Shown here piece after piece: positions 52,673-61,501 of a stretch of 64,000 nucleotides of DNA. The DNA comes from Sphingomonas_O antarctica (lineage in GTDB: Bacteria > Pseudomonadota > Alphaproteobacteria > Sphingomonadales > Sphingomonadaceae): positions 75,062 to 139,061 of the forward strand of contig NZ_CBCRXM010000007.1 of NCBI RefSeq assembly GCF_965137005.1, read 5' to 3'. The first letter of the stretch is position 1, and each line of letters begins with the position of its first letter. The position numbers and the translations under genes are program-made. The notes under the pieces are model-generated. The model worked only from the letters and a program-made list of their open reading frames with translations, ran no database searches and was not told the DNA's origin.

Positions 52673-53604
52673 CACTTACGTCCCTTATAATCGGGTAGCT
52701 TGGGCTGGCCGAGCAGCCCGGCGGCGCCTTCGGTGTCGAGCCGGTTGGCAACGTTCGACAGGCTTTCGGTCAGCGCGCGCAGGTCACGCGTCGCCTGGCC
52801 GATTTCGGGCAGGGTGTTCTTGCTGAAGTTCTGCACGCCGGGGCGCGCGTCCTTCAACGTCGCGTCCAGCGTCTGCATCGATTGGTCCGCCGATTGCACC
52901 GTCTTGCGCAGATCGCCGAGCAGCGGGTTGAGCTGCCCATTGGTCGAATCCGCGAGGTTGCCGATCTTCTGGATCGCGTCGCCCGCCTGGCGGATGGCGA
53001 TGCGCGTGTCGGCGACGGTCGCGGCGATTTCCGGCCCGCGATCGGCCAGCGCGTGCGACAGCCGGTCGGTGTTGGCGAGAATGCCGGTGATCGATTCGCG
53101 GTTGGTCGGCGACAACAGCTTGTTCAGCCGGTCGGTCAGTTCGGTGACGTTCTGCAACAGTTTCGGTGCCGAATTGAGCAACGCGCCGAATCCACCCGCC
53201 CGGGGTGGAATGACGGGAGCGCCCGCCGGCCCTTCGGCAGTGATCGGCGGCGCACCCTTGACCGCGCCGTCGAGGATGATCGTCGACGGACCGGTAAAGC
53301 TGCCCTGGATCAACGCCGTGGTGCCTTGCAGCACCGGCGTGTCGTTCTTCACTTCGATGCGCACGCGGACGAATTGCGGGTCGTTCTTCCACAATTCGAT
53401 TTCGGTGATCTGGCCCGACGGCACGCCCGAAAAACTCACCGCGCCGCCCTTGGCCAGCCCGTCGACCGACTGGGTGAAGAAAATATCGTAAGGCTTGGTA
53501 TTGCCCTTGGTGTTCCCCGCCAGCCAGACGATGAACACCGCCAGCGCGGCGAGCAGGGCGAGGACCACCGCACCCACCAGGACATTGTTCGAGCGCGTTT
53601 CCAT
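52672..53604 (-). CDS. MlaD-family MCE protein
   Basis: A 310-residue inner-membrane-anchored periplasmic protein. One N-terminal membrane helix (V-L-V-G-A-V-V-L-A-L-L-A-A-L-A) precedes an MCE domain (about 40-120, Y-D-I-F-F, V-x-F-x-G-V-P-S-G-Q-I). A long helical C-terminus (about 150-300) could form a tunnel. It binds lipid during transport across the periplasm. It overlaps the ATPase gene upstream and the lipoprotein gene downstream, so all four genes are coupled. Confidence 0.92.
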   Translation of the reverse strand: METRSNNVLVGAVVLALLAALAVFIVWLAGNTKGNTKPYDIFFTQSVDGLAKGGAVSFSGVPSGQITEIELWKNDPQFVRVRIEVKNDTPVLQGTTALIQGSFTGPSTIILDGAVKGAPPITAEGPAGAPVIPPRAGGFGALLNSAPKLLQNVTELTDRLNKLLSPTNRESITGILANTDRLSHALADRGPEIAATVADTRIAIRQAGDAIQKIGNLADSTNGQLNPLLGDLRKTVQSADQSMQTLDATLKDARPGVQNFSKNTLPEIGQATRDLRALTESLSNVANRLDTEGAAGLLGQPKLPDYKGRK

Positions 53605-54434
53605 CAGGCGTCCTCTTTATCCGGGGCGGCAGTCTTGGCGCGCTGCGCCGCACCCGTCGCGGCGCGTCCGCGCGGGCCGTTGAAATATTCCTGAATCCAC
53701 TCATGATTGGTTTTCAGGAGCTCGGGGATCGTCCCCACCGCAATCACCTTTTTGTCCGCCAGCACCGCCACGCGGTCGCAGATCGCGTAAAGCGTGTCGA
53801 GATCGTGCGTGATCAGAAACACCGTCAGCCCCAGCGCGCGTTGCAGCTCCAGCGTCAGATCGTCGAACGCCGCCGCGCCGATCGGGTCCAGCCCGGCGGT
53901 CGGTTCGTCGAGGAACAGCAATTCGGGATCGAGCGACAACGCACGCGACAGGGCCGCGCGCTTGACCATCCCGCCCGACAGTTCGGACGGATATTTCGGC
54001 CCCGCATCGGCCGGCAGTCCCGCCAGCTGGATCTTGTAGGCGGCGAGGCTGTCGAGAAACGGCTTGTCGAGCTGCGGATAGAATTCGCGCAACGGCACCT
54101 GGACATTTTCGGCGACGGTCAGCGTCGAAAACAGCGCCCCGCCCTGGAACATGATGCCCCAACGCTTGCGGATCGCCAGCGTCTCCTCGTCCGACATCCC
54201 GACCATCGGCTGGCCGAGCACCTCGACTTCGCCCGACACCGGCGTCTGCAGCCCGATGATCGAGCGCATCAGCACCGATTTGCCCGTGCCCGAACCGCCG
54301 ACCACGCCCAGAATCTCGCCGCGCCGCACATCCAGATCGAGATTTTCGTGAATGATCGTATCGCCGAAACAATTGTTCAGCCCGCGCACCTTGATGGCGA
54401 TATCGTCGTCGCTGGGTTTGCGCGCGGCCATCAT
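53604..54434 (-). CDS. MlaF-like ABC ATPase
   Basis: A 276-residue ABC ATPase of the lipid-transport (MlaF) type. Walker A G-G-S-G-T-G-K-S, the Q-loop F-Q-G-G-A-L-F-S, signature L-S-G-G-M-V-K-R-A, Walker B L-L-F-L-D-E-P-T and H-loop I-T-H-D are intact. The tail after about residue 250 is basic and Ala-rich. The ATG at 54434 overlaps the mlaE stop. Confidence 0.93.
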   Translation of the reverse strand: MMAARKPSDDDIAIKVRGLNNCFGDTIIHENLDLDVRRGEILGVVGGSGTGKSVLMRSIIGLQTPVSGEVEVLGQPMVGMSDEETLAIRKRWGIMFQGGALFSTLTVAENVQVPLREFYPQLDKPFLDSLAAYKIQLAGLPADAGPKYPSELSGGMVKRAALSRALSLDPELLFLDEPTAGLDPIGAAAFDDLTLELQRALGLTVFLITHDLDTLYAICDRVAVLADKKVIAVGTIPELLKTNHEWIQEYFNGPRGRAATGAAQRAKTAAPDKEDA

Positions 54435-55537
54435 GCCCAGCCGATCGCCGTGAAGAACACCGCAAAGAACGCGTCGAGCACGATGACCATGAAGATCGCC
54501 TGGACCACCGCCGCCGTCGTGCGCAGCCCGACCTGTTCGGAATTGCCTTCGACCTGCATCCCCTGAAAACACCCGCTGAGCGCGATGATCGCGCCGAACA
54601 CCGGCGCCTTGGTCAGCCCGACCCACAAATCGGTCATCGGCACGACTTCGTTGATCCGCTGCAGGAACGTGATCGGCGGGATGCCGAGGCCGACCCAGCA
54701 GAACAGCCCGCCGCCGAAGATCGCGACGATCATCGCGTAAAACCCGAGCAGCGGCATCAGGAACGTCGTCGCGATCATCCGCGGCAGAACCAGTGCCTCG
54801 ACCGGCGACACGCCGATGGTGCGCAGCGCCGCCACCTCCTCGGTCAGCTTCATCGTGCCGATCTGCGCCGCGAACGCCGACCCGCTGCGCCCCGCGACCA
54901 TGATCGCGGTCATCAGCACGCCGAGTTCGCGGATCGTCAGCCGCCCGATCAGGTTGATGGTATACACCTCCGCGCCGAACTGGCGCAGCTGCACCGCGCC
55001 CTGTTGCGCGATGACGATGCCGATCAGGAAACTCATCAGCCCGACGATCGCCAGCGCATCGACGCCGACGACTTCGAATTGCTGGATCGTCGCATGCCCG
55101 CGAAACCGCCGCGGATTGCGGATCAGCGCGCCCGTCGCCATGACGATCGCGCCCAGAAAACCGAGCAGTCCGATCATCGTCTGCCCCGTACGGATCGTCG
55201 CCGCGCCCATCCGGTCGAGCGCCAGCACGAACGCACCGCGCCGGTCGGGGCGCATCTTGACCGGTTTGTCGGCGGCGGCGACGCGATCGATCAGGTGCGT
55301 CGCTTCTTCGCTCGCCCCCTCCACCTTGGCATCGTTGTCGGCGGCGGCGCGATGGACCAGCCACGCCCCGACGGTGTCGAGCCGCCCGACCTTCGACAGA
55401 TCGATGGTGTCGAAGCCGCTAATCCCCTCCAGCCGCTTGGGCAGGTCGCCGATCCGCGACAAAGCGAGATCGCCCGAAAAGGCGAGCGTGCGCCGCCCAT
55501 CGCGATCGATCTGCTCAAAATCGGCGGCGGCGCTCAT
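54431..55537 (-). CDS. MlaE-like ABC permease with N-terminal STAS-like domain
   Basis: A 368-residue permease. Residues 1-110 resemble a STAS domain (F-D-T-I-D-L-S-K-V-G-R-L-D-T-V-G-A), followed by the MlaE permease with five or so helices and E-x-G-V-L-M-T-A-I-M-V-A-G-R-S-G-S-A-F-A-A-Q-I-G-T-M. Here the STAS part is fused to the permease instead of being a separate MlaB-type protein. The start at 55537 gives M-S-A-A-A-D-F; only 11 nt separate it from the divergent HAD gene. Confidence 0.92.
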   Translation of the reverse strand: MSAAADFEQIDRDGRRTLAFSGDLALSRIGDLPKRLEGISGFDTIDLSKVGRLDTVGAWLVHRAAADNDAKVEGASEEATHLIDRVAAADKPVKMRPDRRGAFVLALDRMGAATIRTGQTMIGLLGFLGAIVMATGALIRNPRRFRGHATIQQFEVVGVDALAIVGLMSFLIGIVIAQQGAVQLRQFGAEVYTINLIGRLTIRELGVLMTAIMVAGRSGSAFAAQIGTMKLTEEVAALRTIGVSPVEALVLPRMIATTFLMPLLGFYAMIVAIFGGGLFCWVGLGIPPITFLQRINEVVPMTDLWVGLTKAPVFGAIIALSGCFQGMQVEGNSEQVGLRTTAAVVQAIFMVIVLDAFFAVFFTAIGWA

Positions 55538-55548
55538 CGCGGGGAGAC

Positions 55549-56268
55549 ATGCGCGAAGAAATGAGGCACGGCAAGCACATGCCGGAAACGCCGCAAGAGC
55601 AAATTCGCCTCGCCATTTACGACATGGACCGCACGGTGACCAAGCGGCCGACCTACACGCCGTTCCTGCTCCACGCCGCCGCCCGGCGAAATCCGCTGCG
55701 TTTGCTGACGCTTCCCGTGGTCGGATTGTGGATTCTGGCCTATGCCGCAAAGCTGATCGACCGCACGCGGCTGAAGGAAATGATGCAGTGGATGCTGCTC
55801 GGCGCGGCGATCCACCCGCAACGGCTGGCGACCGTCGTCGACAGTTTCGCCGACAAGACCGCGCGCAACAACGTCCGCCCCGGCGCGGCCGAGGACCTCA
55901 AGCGCAACAAAGCCGAAGGCTATCGCCTGATCCTCGCCACCGCTTCCTATCGCCTTTACGTCGAAGCGATCGCCGAGCGGCTGGGCTTCGACGACGTCAT
56001 CGCCACCAACAGCCTGATCGGCCTCGACAAGCGTATCATCGCGCGGATCGACGGCGAAAATTGCTACGGCCCCGGCAAGATGCGGATGGTGGAAGCGTGG
56101 TTGAAACGCGAAGGCATCGCCCGCGAAAACGCGCATATTCGCTTCTATTCGGACCATATTTCCGACGCGCCGCTGCTCGGCTGGGCCGACGAAGGCTTTG
56201 CGGTCAACGCGCATGCGTCGCTGCGGCATTTGGCGCGCAACATGAAATGGGCGGTGGTCGATTGGTAG
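55549..56268 (+). CDS. HAD-IB family phosphatase
   Basis: A 239-residue haloacid dehalogenase (subfamily IB, SerB-like). Motif I is Y-D-M-D-R-T-V-T, motif II is L-A-T-A-S-Y, and motif III/IV is Y-S-D-H-I-S-D. A hydrophobic cap segment (L-L-T-L-P-V-V-G-L-W-I-L-A-Y) suggests membrane contact or a lipid-like substrate. The start is uncertain: ATG at 55549, 55561 or 55579 are all possible. It is divergent from the lipid-transport operon, with the shared 11-nt gap too short for two promoters. Confidence 0.85.
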   Translation: MREEMRHGKHMPETPQEQIRLAIYDMDRTVTKRPTYTPFLLHAAARRNPLRLLTLPVVGLWILAYAAKLIDRTRLKEMMQWMLLGAAIHPQRLATVVDSFADKTARNNVRPGAAEDLKRNKAEGYRLILATASYRLYVEAIAERLGFDDVIATNSLIGLDKRIIARIDGENCYGPGKMRMVEAWLKREGIARENAHIRFYSDHISDAPLLGWADEGFAVNAHASLRHLARNMKWAVVDW

Positions 56269-56344
56269 GGGCAGTCCGCCGCACCTCACATTGACCCCAC
56301 ACCCCGAATCTGAAAGACATAACCAAACGTCGCGAGGAGTTTTG

Positions 56345-57160
56345 ATGACCGACGACAGCGTAGTTCCGGTCGGTGATCGGCTGCGCGGGCTGCGCGAGGC
56401 GCAGGGCCTCGATTTGTCGGATATCGCCGCACGGACACGCATCCCGCTGCGCCACCTCGCCGCCGTCGAGGCCAGCGACTATGCCGCCTTGCCGTCGCAG
56501 ACCTATGCTCTCGGCTTCGTCCGCTCCTACGCCCGCGCGGTCGGCGCCAGCGACACCGAGCTTGCGGCCCAGCTCCGCGCCGAACTCGGCCGCGAACCGC
56601 TGCCTGAGCCTGGCCGGCAGACATACGAGCCGGTCGATGAGGCGCGGCTGCCGTCGAAACTGCTCGCCTGGACCGCCCTGGTCCTCGCGATTCTGGTCGT
56701 CGGCGGTTACGCCTTGTGGCGCAGCCAGCGAATGGGCGGCGATTATGCGCTCGGCACCCCGGTCGAAGCCCCCGCCACGCCGCCGGTCACCAAGACCGCC
56801 GCCGCGCCGGTTTCGTCCGCCGCGGGCAAAGTCACGCTGACCGCCACCGCGCCGGTCTGGGTCAGGATCAGCGATGGCGCGACCAACCTCGTCATGCGCG
56901 AACTCGCCGTGAACGAACGTTACGACGTCCCCGCCACCGCCGTCGATCCACGCATCCAGACCGGCAAGGCCGAGGCGTTGACCGTCACCGTCGACGGCAA
57001 ACCCGTCGCGCCGCTCGGTCCGCCCGCCAAAACCATCAAGAACGTGTCGCTCAAGGCCGCGGCACTGACCGCCGCACCATCGGGCCCGCTCGTCGCCGCA
57101 CCGGTTGCCCCGAACATAACAAGCGCCGATAACGCCGCCTCCCCTGCCCCAGCACAGTAG
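56345..57160 (+). CDS. RodZ-like helix-turn-helix membrane protein
   Basis: A 271-residue protein. An N-terminal Xre-type HTH (about 8-75, G-D-R-L-R-G-L-R-E-A-Q-G-L-D-L-S-D-I-A) is followed by one membrane helix (about 105-125) and a periplasmic DUF4115 domain (about 155-235, V-W-V-R-I-S-D-G). This is the RodZ layout, which links MreB to the cell wall machinery. A GAGGAG site precedes the ATG. It lies 7 nt upstream of cpoB. Confidence 0.88.
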   Translation: MTDDSVVPVGDRLRGLREAQGLDLSDIAARTRIPLRHLAAVEASDYAALPSQTYALGFVRSYARAVGASDTELAAQLRAELGREPLPEPGRQTYEPVDEARLPSKLLAWTALVLAILVVGGYALWRSQRMGGDYALGTPVEAPATPPVTKTAAAPVSSAAGKVTLTATAPVWVRISDGATNLVMRELAVNERYDVPATAVDPRIQTGKAEALTVTVDGKPVAPLGPPAKTIKNVSLKAAALTAAPSGPLVAAPVAPNITSADNAASPAPAQ

Positions 57161-57167
57161 AGTTATC

Positions 57168-58103
57168 GTGACCCTCAAAGCCCTGATTCTCGCGTCCGCG
57201 CTCGTCGCCACCCCGCTGCTCGCCCAGGCGAACCCGACGCTGGACCAACGCGTCGGCAAGGTCGAAAAACAGCTCAAGGCGGTGCAACGCAAGGTGTTCC
57301 CGGGGGGCGAGCCGATCGAACCCGACACCGCGCCCGCCGCCACCACCCCCGATGGCGCCCCCGTCCAGTCGCCGATCGCCGACCTCACCGCGCGCGTCGA
57401 CGCCATCGAAAAAAGCCTCGCCGCGCTGACCGGACAGGTCGAAACGCAGGGCAATCGCCTGCACATCGTCGAAGACCAGTTGAAGGCCCAAACCACGCCC
57501 GCGCCCGCCCCCGTCGCCGCGACGGACACCGAAAGCGCGCCGGTCAGCGGCAACACCGCCGAGACCGCACCGCCGCCCGAGCCGGTCATCACGCCGGTCC
57601 GCCGTCCGGCGGCGACCGTCCCGGCCTCGCCCAGCGCCACCGCGGCGGGCGCACGCACCGTCGCCGCGCGCCGCGCCGCCGTCTCGGCCGTGGAAGTCCC
57701 CGCGACCGGCGACGCCGCCGAGGACATGTATTCCTACGGCTTCCGCCTCTATCAGGCCCAATTATTCCCCGAAGCCGAAGCGAGCATGAAGGACTATGCC
57801 GCCAAATATCCGCGTGGAAAGCGGATCAGCTTCGCGCGAAATCTGCTCGGCCGCGCCTATCTCGACGACGGCAAACCCGCGCTCGCCTCGATGGCGTTCC
57901 TCGACAATTATCAAAAAGACGCGAAGGGCGAGCGCGCCGCCGAAAGCCTGTCCTGGCTCGGCACCGCCCTGATCCGCCTCGGCAAGAAACCCGACGCCTG
58001 CCGCGTCTATGACGAATTCGACGACGTCTACGGCGCCAAAGCCGCCGCCGACGTGCGCCAACGCGTCACCCGAGGCCGCAGTGAAGCCGGCTGCACCAAA
58101 TAG
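57168..58103 (+). CDS. cpoB: Tol-Pal system protein CpoB (YbgF)
   Basis: A 311-residue periplasmic protein. A signal peptide ends near L-L-A-Q-A. A coiled-coil region (L-D-Q-R-V-G-K-V-E-K-Q-L-K-A-V-Q and a second heptad stretch) precedes a long Ala/Pro linker (about 105-175). The C-terminal TPR domain begins Y-S-Y-G-F-R-L-Y-Q-A-Q-L-F. CpoB coordinates outer-membrane constriction with septal wall synthesis. GTG start at 57168. The 3' end overlaps the tilS start. Confidence 0.92.
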   Translation: MTLKALILASALVATPLLAQANPTLDQRVGKVEKQLKAVQRKVFPGGEPIEPDTAPAATTPDGAPVQSPIADLTARVDAIEKSLAALTGQVETQGNRLHIVEDQLKAQTTPAPAPVAATDTESAPVSGNTAETAPPPEPVITPVRRPAATVPASPSATAAGARTVAARRAAVSAVEVPATGDAAEDMYSYGFRLYQAQLFPEAEASMKDYAAKYPRGKRISFARNLLGRAYLDDGKPALASMAFLDNYQKDAKGERAAESLSWLGTALIRLGKKPDACRVYDEFDDVYGAKAAADVRQRVTRGRSEAGCTK

Positions 58104-59043
58104 TCTGTCAGTCGAGCGCTTCCGCAAGGATTGCGAAGCGATGACTGTCCCCTCCCACCCGGGAGAGGCGACTCGGCCCCAGCCGAGCGGGGGTGGGCAG
58201 AGCACAGCCACGACCGAAGAACACCCCCGCCTCGCCCTCGCCATTTCCGGCGGCCCCGACAGCGTCGCGATGCTCCTCCTCGCCCACGCCGCCTTTCCCG
58301 GCCGCGTCGAAGCCGCCACCTGCGACCATCGCCTGCGCCCCGAATCCGCCGCCGAAGCCCGCTTCGTCGCGAACCTCTGTGCCGAACGCGGCGTCCCGCA
58401 CGCGACGCTCAATCTCGATCTGCCCGCCACCGGCAATGTCTCGAACAACGCCCGCCAGGCCCGCTACGCCGCACTCGAAGACTGGCGCGCCACCCGCGGC
58501 CTGACCCACATCCTCACCGCGCACCACGCCGACGATCAGCTCGAAACCGTCATCATGCGCCTCAACCGCGGCGCGGGTGTCGGCGGCCTCGCGGGCATCC
58601 GCGCGGTCAACGGCCATGTCGTGCGCCCACTACTGGGGTGGCGCCGTAGCGAACTCGCGCAGATCGTCTCGGACGCGGCAATCACACCCGTCGACGACCC
58701 CAGCAACCGCGACGACCGCTACGACCGCGCGCGCCTCCGCAAAATGCTGGCGGATGCGGACTGGCTCGACCCGCTGGCGGTCAGCCGCTCCGCCGCCGCC
58801 TGCGCCGAAGCCGACGACGCCCTCAACGGCGTGGACGACCGCGAGCTCACCCGCCGTAGCGTTCTCGCCGAATTGCGCGCGGTCGAACCAAACCTGACCC
58901 CGCGCGGCGACCAGCTCGACGCGCTGATCGCGGCGCTGGAAACCGGACGAACCACCACTCTCGGCAATGTTCTTTGCACCGGCGGGAATGAGTGGCGCTT
59001 CACGCTGGCCCCACCGCGTAAATCTAGACGTCACTCCCTTTAG
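58081..59043 (+). CDS. tilS: tRNA(Ile)-lysidine synthetase, with repeat-derived segments
   Basis: A 320-residue N-type ATP pyrophosphatase that converts C34 of tRNA-Ile(CAU) to lysidine. The P-loop S-G-G-P-D-S is at about residue 55, with C-D-H-R-L-R, H-H-A-D-D-Q-L-E-T and N-R-G-A-G-V-G-G-L downstream. A GTG start at 58081 (after GAGG) is chosen over 58009. A type A REP-like repeat is inserted in frame at about residues 23-40, upstream of the P-loop (V-P-S-H-P-G-E-A-T-R-P-Q-P-S). The last residues (K-S-R-R-H-S-L) and stop lie in a type E repeat. The catalytic core is intact. Confidence 0.93.
   Translation: MKPAAPNSLSVERFRKDCEAMTVPSHPGEATRPQPSGGGQSTATTEEHPRLALAISGGPDSVAMLLLAHAAFPGRVEAATCDHRLRPESAAEARFVANLCAERGVPHATLNLDLPATGNVSNNARQARYAALEDWRATRGLTHILTAHHADDQLETVIMRLNRGAGVGGLAGIRAVNGHVVRPLLGWRRSELAQIVSDAAITPVDDPSNRDDRYDRARLRKMLADADWLDPLAVSRSAAACAEADDALNGVDDRELTRRSVLAELRAVEPNLTPRGDQLDALIAALETGRTTTLGNVLCTGGNEWRFTLAPPRKSRRHSL
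58148..58199. repeat. REP-like half element, type A copy 3, inside tilS
   Basis: CCCCTCCCACCCGGGAGAGG, then CTCGGCCCCAGCCGAG and GGGGGTGGGCAG, matching one half of the type A element at 11481-11590. It lies in the tilS reading frame close to the start and is translated. Confidence 0.82.
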
Positions 59044-59080
59044 GGAGGGACAGGCGCGCAGCGCCAGGGTGGGGAGAGTC
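59024..59080. repeat. REP-like half element, type E copy 2, at tilS end
   Basis: TAGACGTCACTCCCTTTAGG, then GAGGGACAGGCGCGCAGCGC and CAGGGTGGGGAGAGTC, matching the right half of the type E element. It overlaps the tilS stop and separates tilS from rpe. Confidence 0.85.
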
Positions 59081-59116
59081 TTCCCCCGTCCAACACTTCA
59101 CACTACAGCCCCCGCC

Positions 59117-59833
59117 ATGCACCCGGTCCGCATCGCGCCCTCGATTCTCAGCGCCGATTTCGCCAAACTCGGCGAAGAGGTCCGCGCGGTCGACGCCGCC
59201 GGGGCCGACTGGATCCATGTCGATGTGATGGATGGGCATTTCGTGCCCAACCTCTCGATCGGACCGATGGTCGTAAAGGCCATCCGCCCGCACACCCAAA
59301 AACCGCTCGACGTGCATCTGATGGTCTCGCCGGTCGACATCTGGCTCGATGCCTTTGCCGAGGCCGGCGCCGACCACATCACCGTCCATCCCGAGGCCGG
59401 CCCGCACATCCACCGCACGGTCCAGCACATCAAATCGCTCGGCAAGATGGCCGGCGTTTCGCTCAACCCCGGCACGCCCGCGAAAATGCTCGACTATCTG
59501 ATCGACGATATCGATCTGGTGCTGGTGATGAGCGTCAATCCCGGCTTCGGCGGCCAGCATTTCATCACCAGCCAGCTCCGCAAGATCGAGGCGATCCGCA
59601 AGATGATCGACAAATCGGGCCGCGACATCGCGCTCGAAGTCGATGGCGGCATCGATCCCGAAACCGCGCGACAGGCCATCGCGGCGGGCGCAGACGCACT
59701 CGTCGCGGGCACCGCCACCTTCAAGGGCGGGCCGGGGTATTATGCGGCGAACATCGCGGCGTTGCGCAATGCTCTGCCCACCCCGCTTGCTTCGCAAGCT
59801 GTCCCTCCCGCAAGCGGGAGTGACGTCGATTAA
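59117..59833 (+). CDS. rpe: Ribulose-phosphate 3-epimerase, with repeat-derived tail
   Basis: A 238-residue TIM-barrel enzyme interconverting ribulose 5-phosphate and xylulose 5-phosphate. I-A-P-S-I-L-S-A-D-F, V-D-V-M-D-G-H-F-V-P-N, H-L-M-V, M-S-V-N-P-G-F-G-G-Q and the catalytic E-V-D-G-G-I are present. The last about 20 residues (after A-A-L-R-N-A: L-P-T-P-L-A-S-Q-A-V...) are encoded by a type E REP-like repeat, not by the family. The ATG is at 59117. Confidence 0.96.
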   Translation: MHPVRIAPSILSADFAKLGEEVRAVDAAGADWIHVDVMDGHFVPNLSIGPMVVKAIRPHTQKPLDVHLMVSPVDIWLDAFAEAGADHITVHPEAGPHIHRTVQHIKSLGKMAGVSLNPGTPAKMLDYLIDDIDLVLVMSVNPGFGGQHFITSQLRKIEAIRKMIDKSGRDIALEVDGGIDPETARQAIAAGADALVAGTATFKGGPGYYAANIAALRNALPTPLASQAVPPASGSDVD

Positions 59834-59903
59834 CGCGCTTACCTAGGCGTCACTCCCTTTAGGGAGGGACAGCTCGCGCAGCGAGCAGGGTGGGCAGAGC
59901 TCC
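59773..59903. repeat. REP-like paired palindrome, type E copy 3
   Basis: A full two-half element like that at 51621-51750, with GCTTGCTTCGCAAGC, CTCCCGCAAGCGGGAG, paired GACGTC and GGCGTC boxes, ACTCCCTTTAGGGAG and GCTCGCGCAGCGAGC. Its left half overlaps the rpe 3' end; the rest lies before purH. Confidence 0.88.
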
Positions 59904-59927
59904 AATCTTACTCAAAAAAGCGACCCG

Positions 59928-61496
59928 ATGACCGACACCATCCCCATCCGCCGCGCCCTCCTCTCGGTCAGCGACAAGACCGGGCTGATCGACCTCGCCC
60001 GCGCGCTCGCGGATGGCGGCACCGAACTCGTCTCGACCGGCGGCACTGCCAAGGCGATCCGCGACGCCGGCATCGCCGTCCGCGACATTTCCGACCTCAC
60101 CGGCTTCCCCGAAATGATGGACGGCCGCGTCAAGACGCTGCACCCCCATGTCCATGGTGGCCTCCTCGCGGTCCGCGACAACCCCGAACACGTCGCGGCG
60201 ATGGAGCAACACGGCATCGGCGCGATCGACCTGGTCGTGGTCAACCTCTACCCCTTCGAAACGACCGTCGCGAAGGGCGCCGCACGCGACGAGGTGATCG
60301 AAAATATCGACATTGGCGGCCCGTCGATGGTCCGCTCGGCGGCCAAGAACCACGCGCATGTCGCCATCGTCACCGACCCCGAAGACTATGCGTTGGTCGC
60401 CACCGGGACCACCAGCCTCGACGACCGCCGCAAGCTCGCCGCGAAAGCCTATGCTGCCACCGCCGCCTACGACTCGATGATCGCCAGTTGGTTCGCCTTC
60501 GCCGATCAGGGCGAGTTTTTCCCGCCGACGCTGCCGATGATCCTCGAACGCCCGCAAATCCTGCGCTACGGCGAAAACCCGCATCAACAGGCCGCGTTCT
60601 ACCAGCATCGCGGCCCCGCCTTGCGCGGCATCGGCCAGGCCGAACAGGTTCAGGGCAAGGAGCTCAGCTACAACAACCTCAACGATGCCGACGCCGCGCT
60701 GCAACTCATCGCCGAATTCCGCGACGGCCCGCCGACCGTGGTCATCGTCAAGCACGCCAACCCCTGCGGCGTCGCGACGAGCGAGACGTTGCTCGAGGCG
60801 TACCAGGCGGCGCTCGCCTGCGACACCGTCTCGGCGTTCGGCGGGATCATCGCCGTCAATCGCCCGCTCGACGGCGCCACTGCCGAGGCAATGACCCATA
60901 TCTTCACCGAAGTCGTCGTCGCCCCCGCCGCAGACGACGCCGCCAAAGCCGCCTTCCGCGCCAAGAAAAACCTCCGCCTGCTCCTCACCGGCGACCTGCC
61001 CGATCCAAAACGCGGCGGGTTCGAGGTCAAGGCGATCGGCGGCGGCTGGCTGGTCCAGACGCGCGACAACGGCGTCCCGGCAGACCTCAAAGTCGTCACC
61101 AAACGCCAGCCGAGCGAACAGGAACTCGCCGACTGCCGCTTTGCCTGGACCGTCGCCAAGCACGTCAAATCCAACGCCATCGTCTACGCCAAAGACGGCG
61201 CCACCGCCGGCATCGGCGCGGGCCAGATGAACCGCCTCGAATCCGCGCGCATCGCCGCCTGGAAAGCGCGCGACGCCGCCGAAAAAGCCGGCTGGCCCGA
61301 ACCCCGCACCCTCGGCAGCGCCGTCGCCAGCGACGCCTTCTTCCCCTTCGCCGACGGCCTATTGGCGGCGGTCGAGGCCGGCGCGACGGCGGTGATCCAG
61401 CCGGGCGGGAGCATCCGCGACGATGAAGTCATCGCCGCGGCCGATGAGGCCGGCTTGGCAATGGTATTCACCGGGATGCGGCATTTCCGCCATTAA
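59928..61496 (+). CDS. purH: Bifunctional AICAR transformylase/IMP cyclohydrolase
   Basis: A 522-residue enzyme for the last two steps of IMP synthesis. The N-terminal cyclohydrolase has A-L-L-S-V-S-D-K-T-G, G-R-V-K-T-L-H-P and S-M-V-R-S-A-A-K-N; the C-terminal transformylase has R-Y-G-E-N-P-H-Q, K-H-A-N-P-C-G-V and F-P-F-A-D-G-L. The length is normal. It follows the type E repeat; the 3' end is convergent with the minus-strand small gene with a 5-nt gap. Confidence 0.97.
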   Translation: MTDTIPIRRALLSVSDKTGLIDLARALADGGTELVSTGGTAKAIRDAGIAVRDISDLTGFPEMMDGRVKTLHPHVHGGLLAVRDNPEHVAAMEQHGIGAIDLVVVNLYPFETTVAKGAARDEVIENIDIGGPSMVRSAAKNHAHVAIVTDPEDYALVATGTTSLDDRRKLAAKAYAATAAYDSMIASWFAFADQGEFFPPTLPMILERPQILRYGENPHQQAAFYQHRGPALRGIGQAEQVQGKELSYNNLNDADAALQLIAEFRDGPPTVVIVKHANPCGVATSETLLEAYQAALACDTVSAFGGIIAVNRPLDGATAEAMTHIFTEVVVAPAADDAAKAAFRAKKNLRLLLTGDLPDPKRGGFEVKAIGGGWLVQTRDNGVPADLKVVTKRQPSEQELADCRFAWTVAKHVKSNAIVYAKDGATAGIGAGQMNRLESARIAAWKARDAAEKAGWPEPRTLGSAVASDAFFPFADGLLAAVEAGATAVIQPGGSIRDDEVIAAADEAGLAMVFTGMRHFRH

Positions 61497-61501
61497 AGTG
61501 C

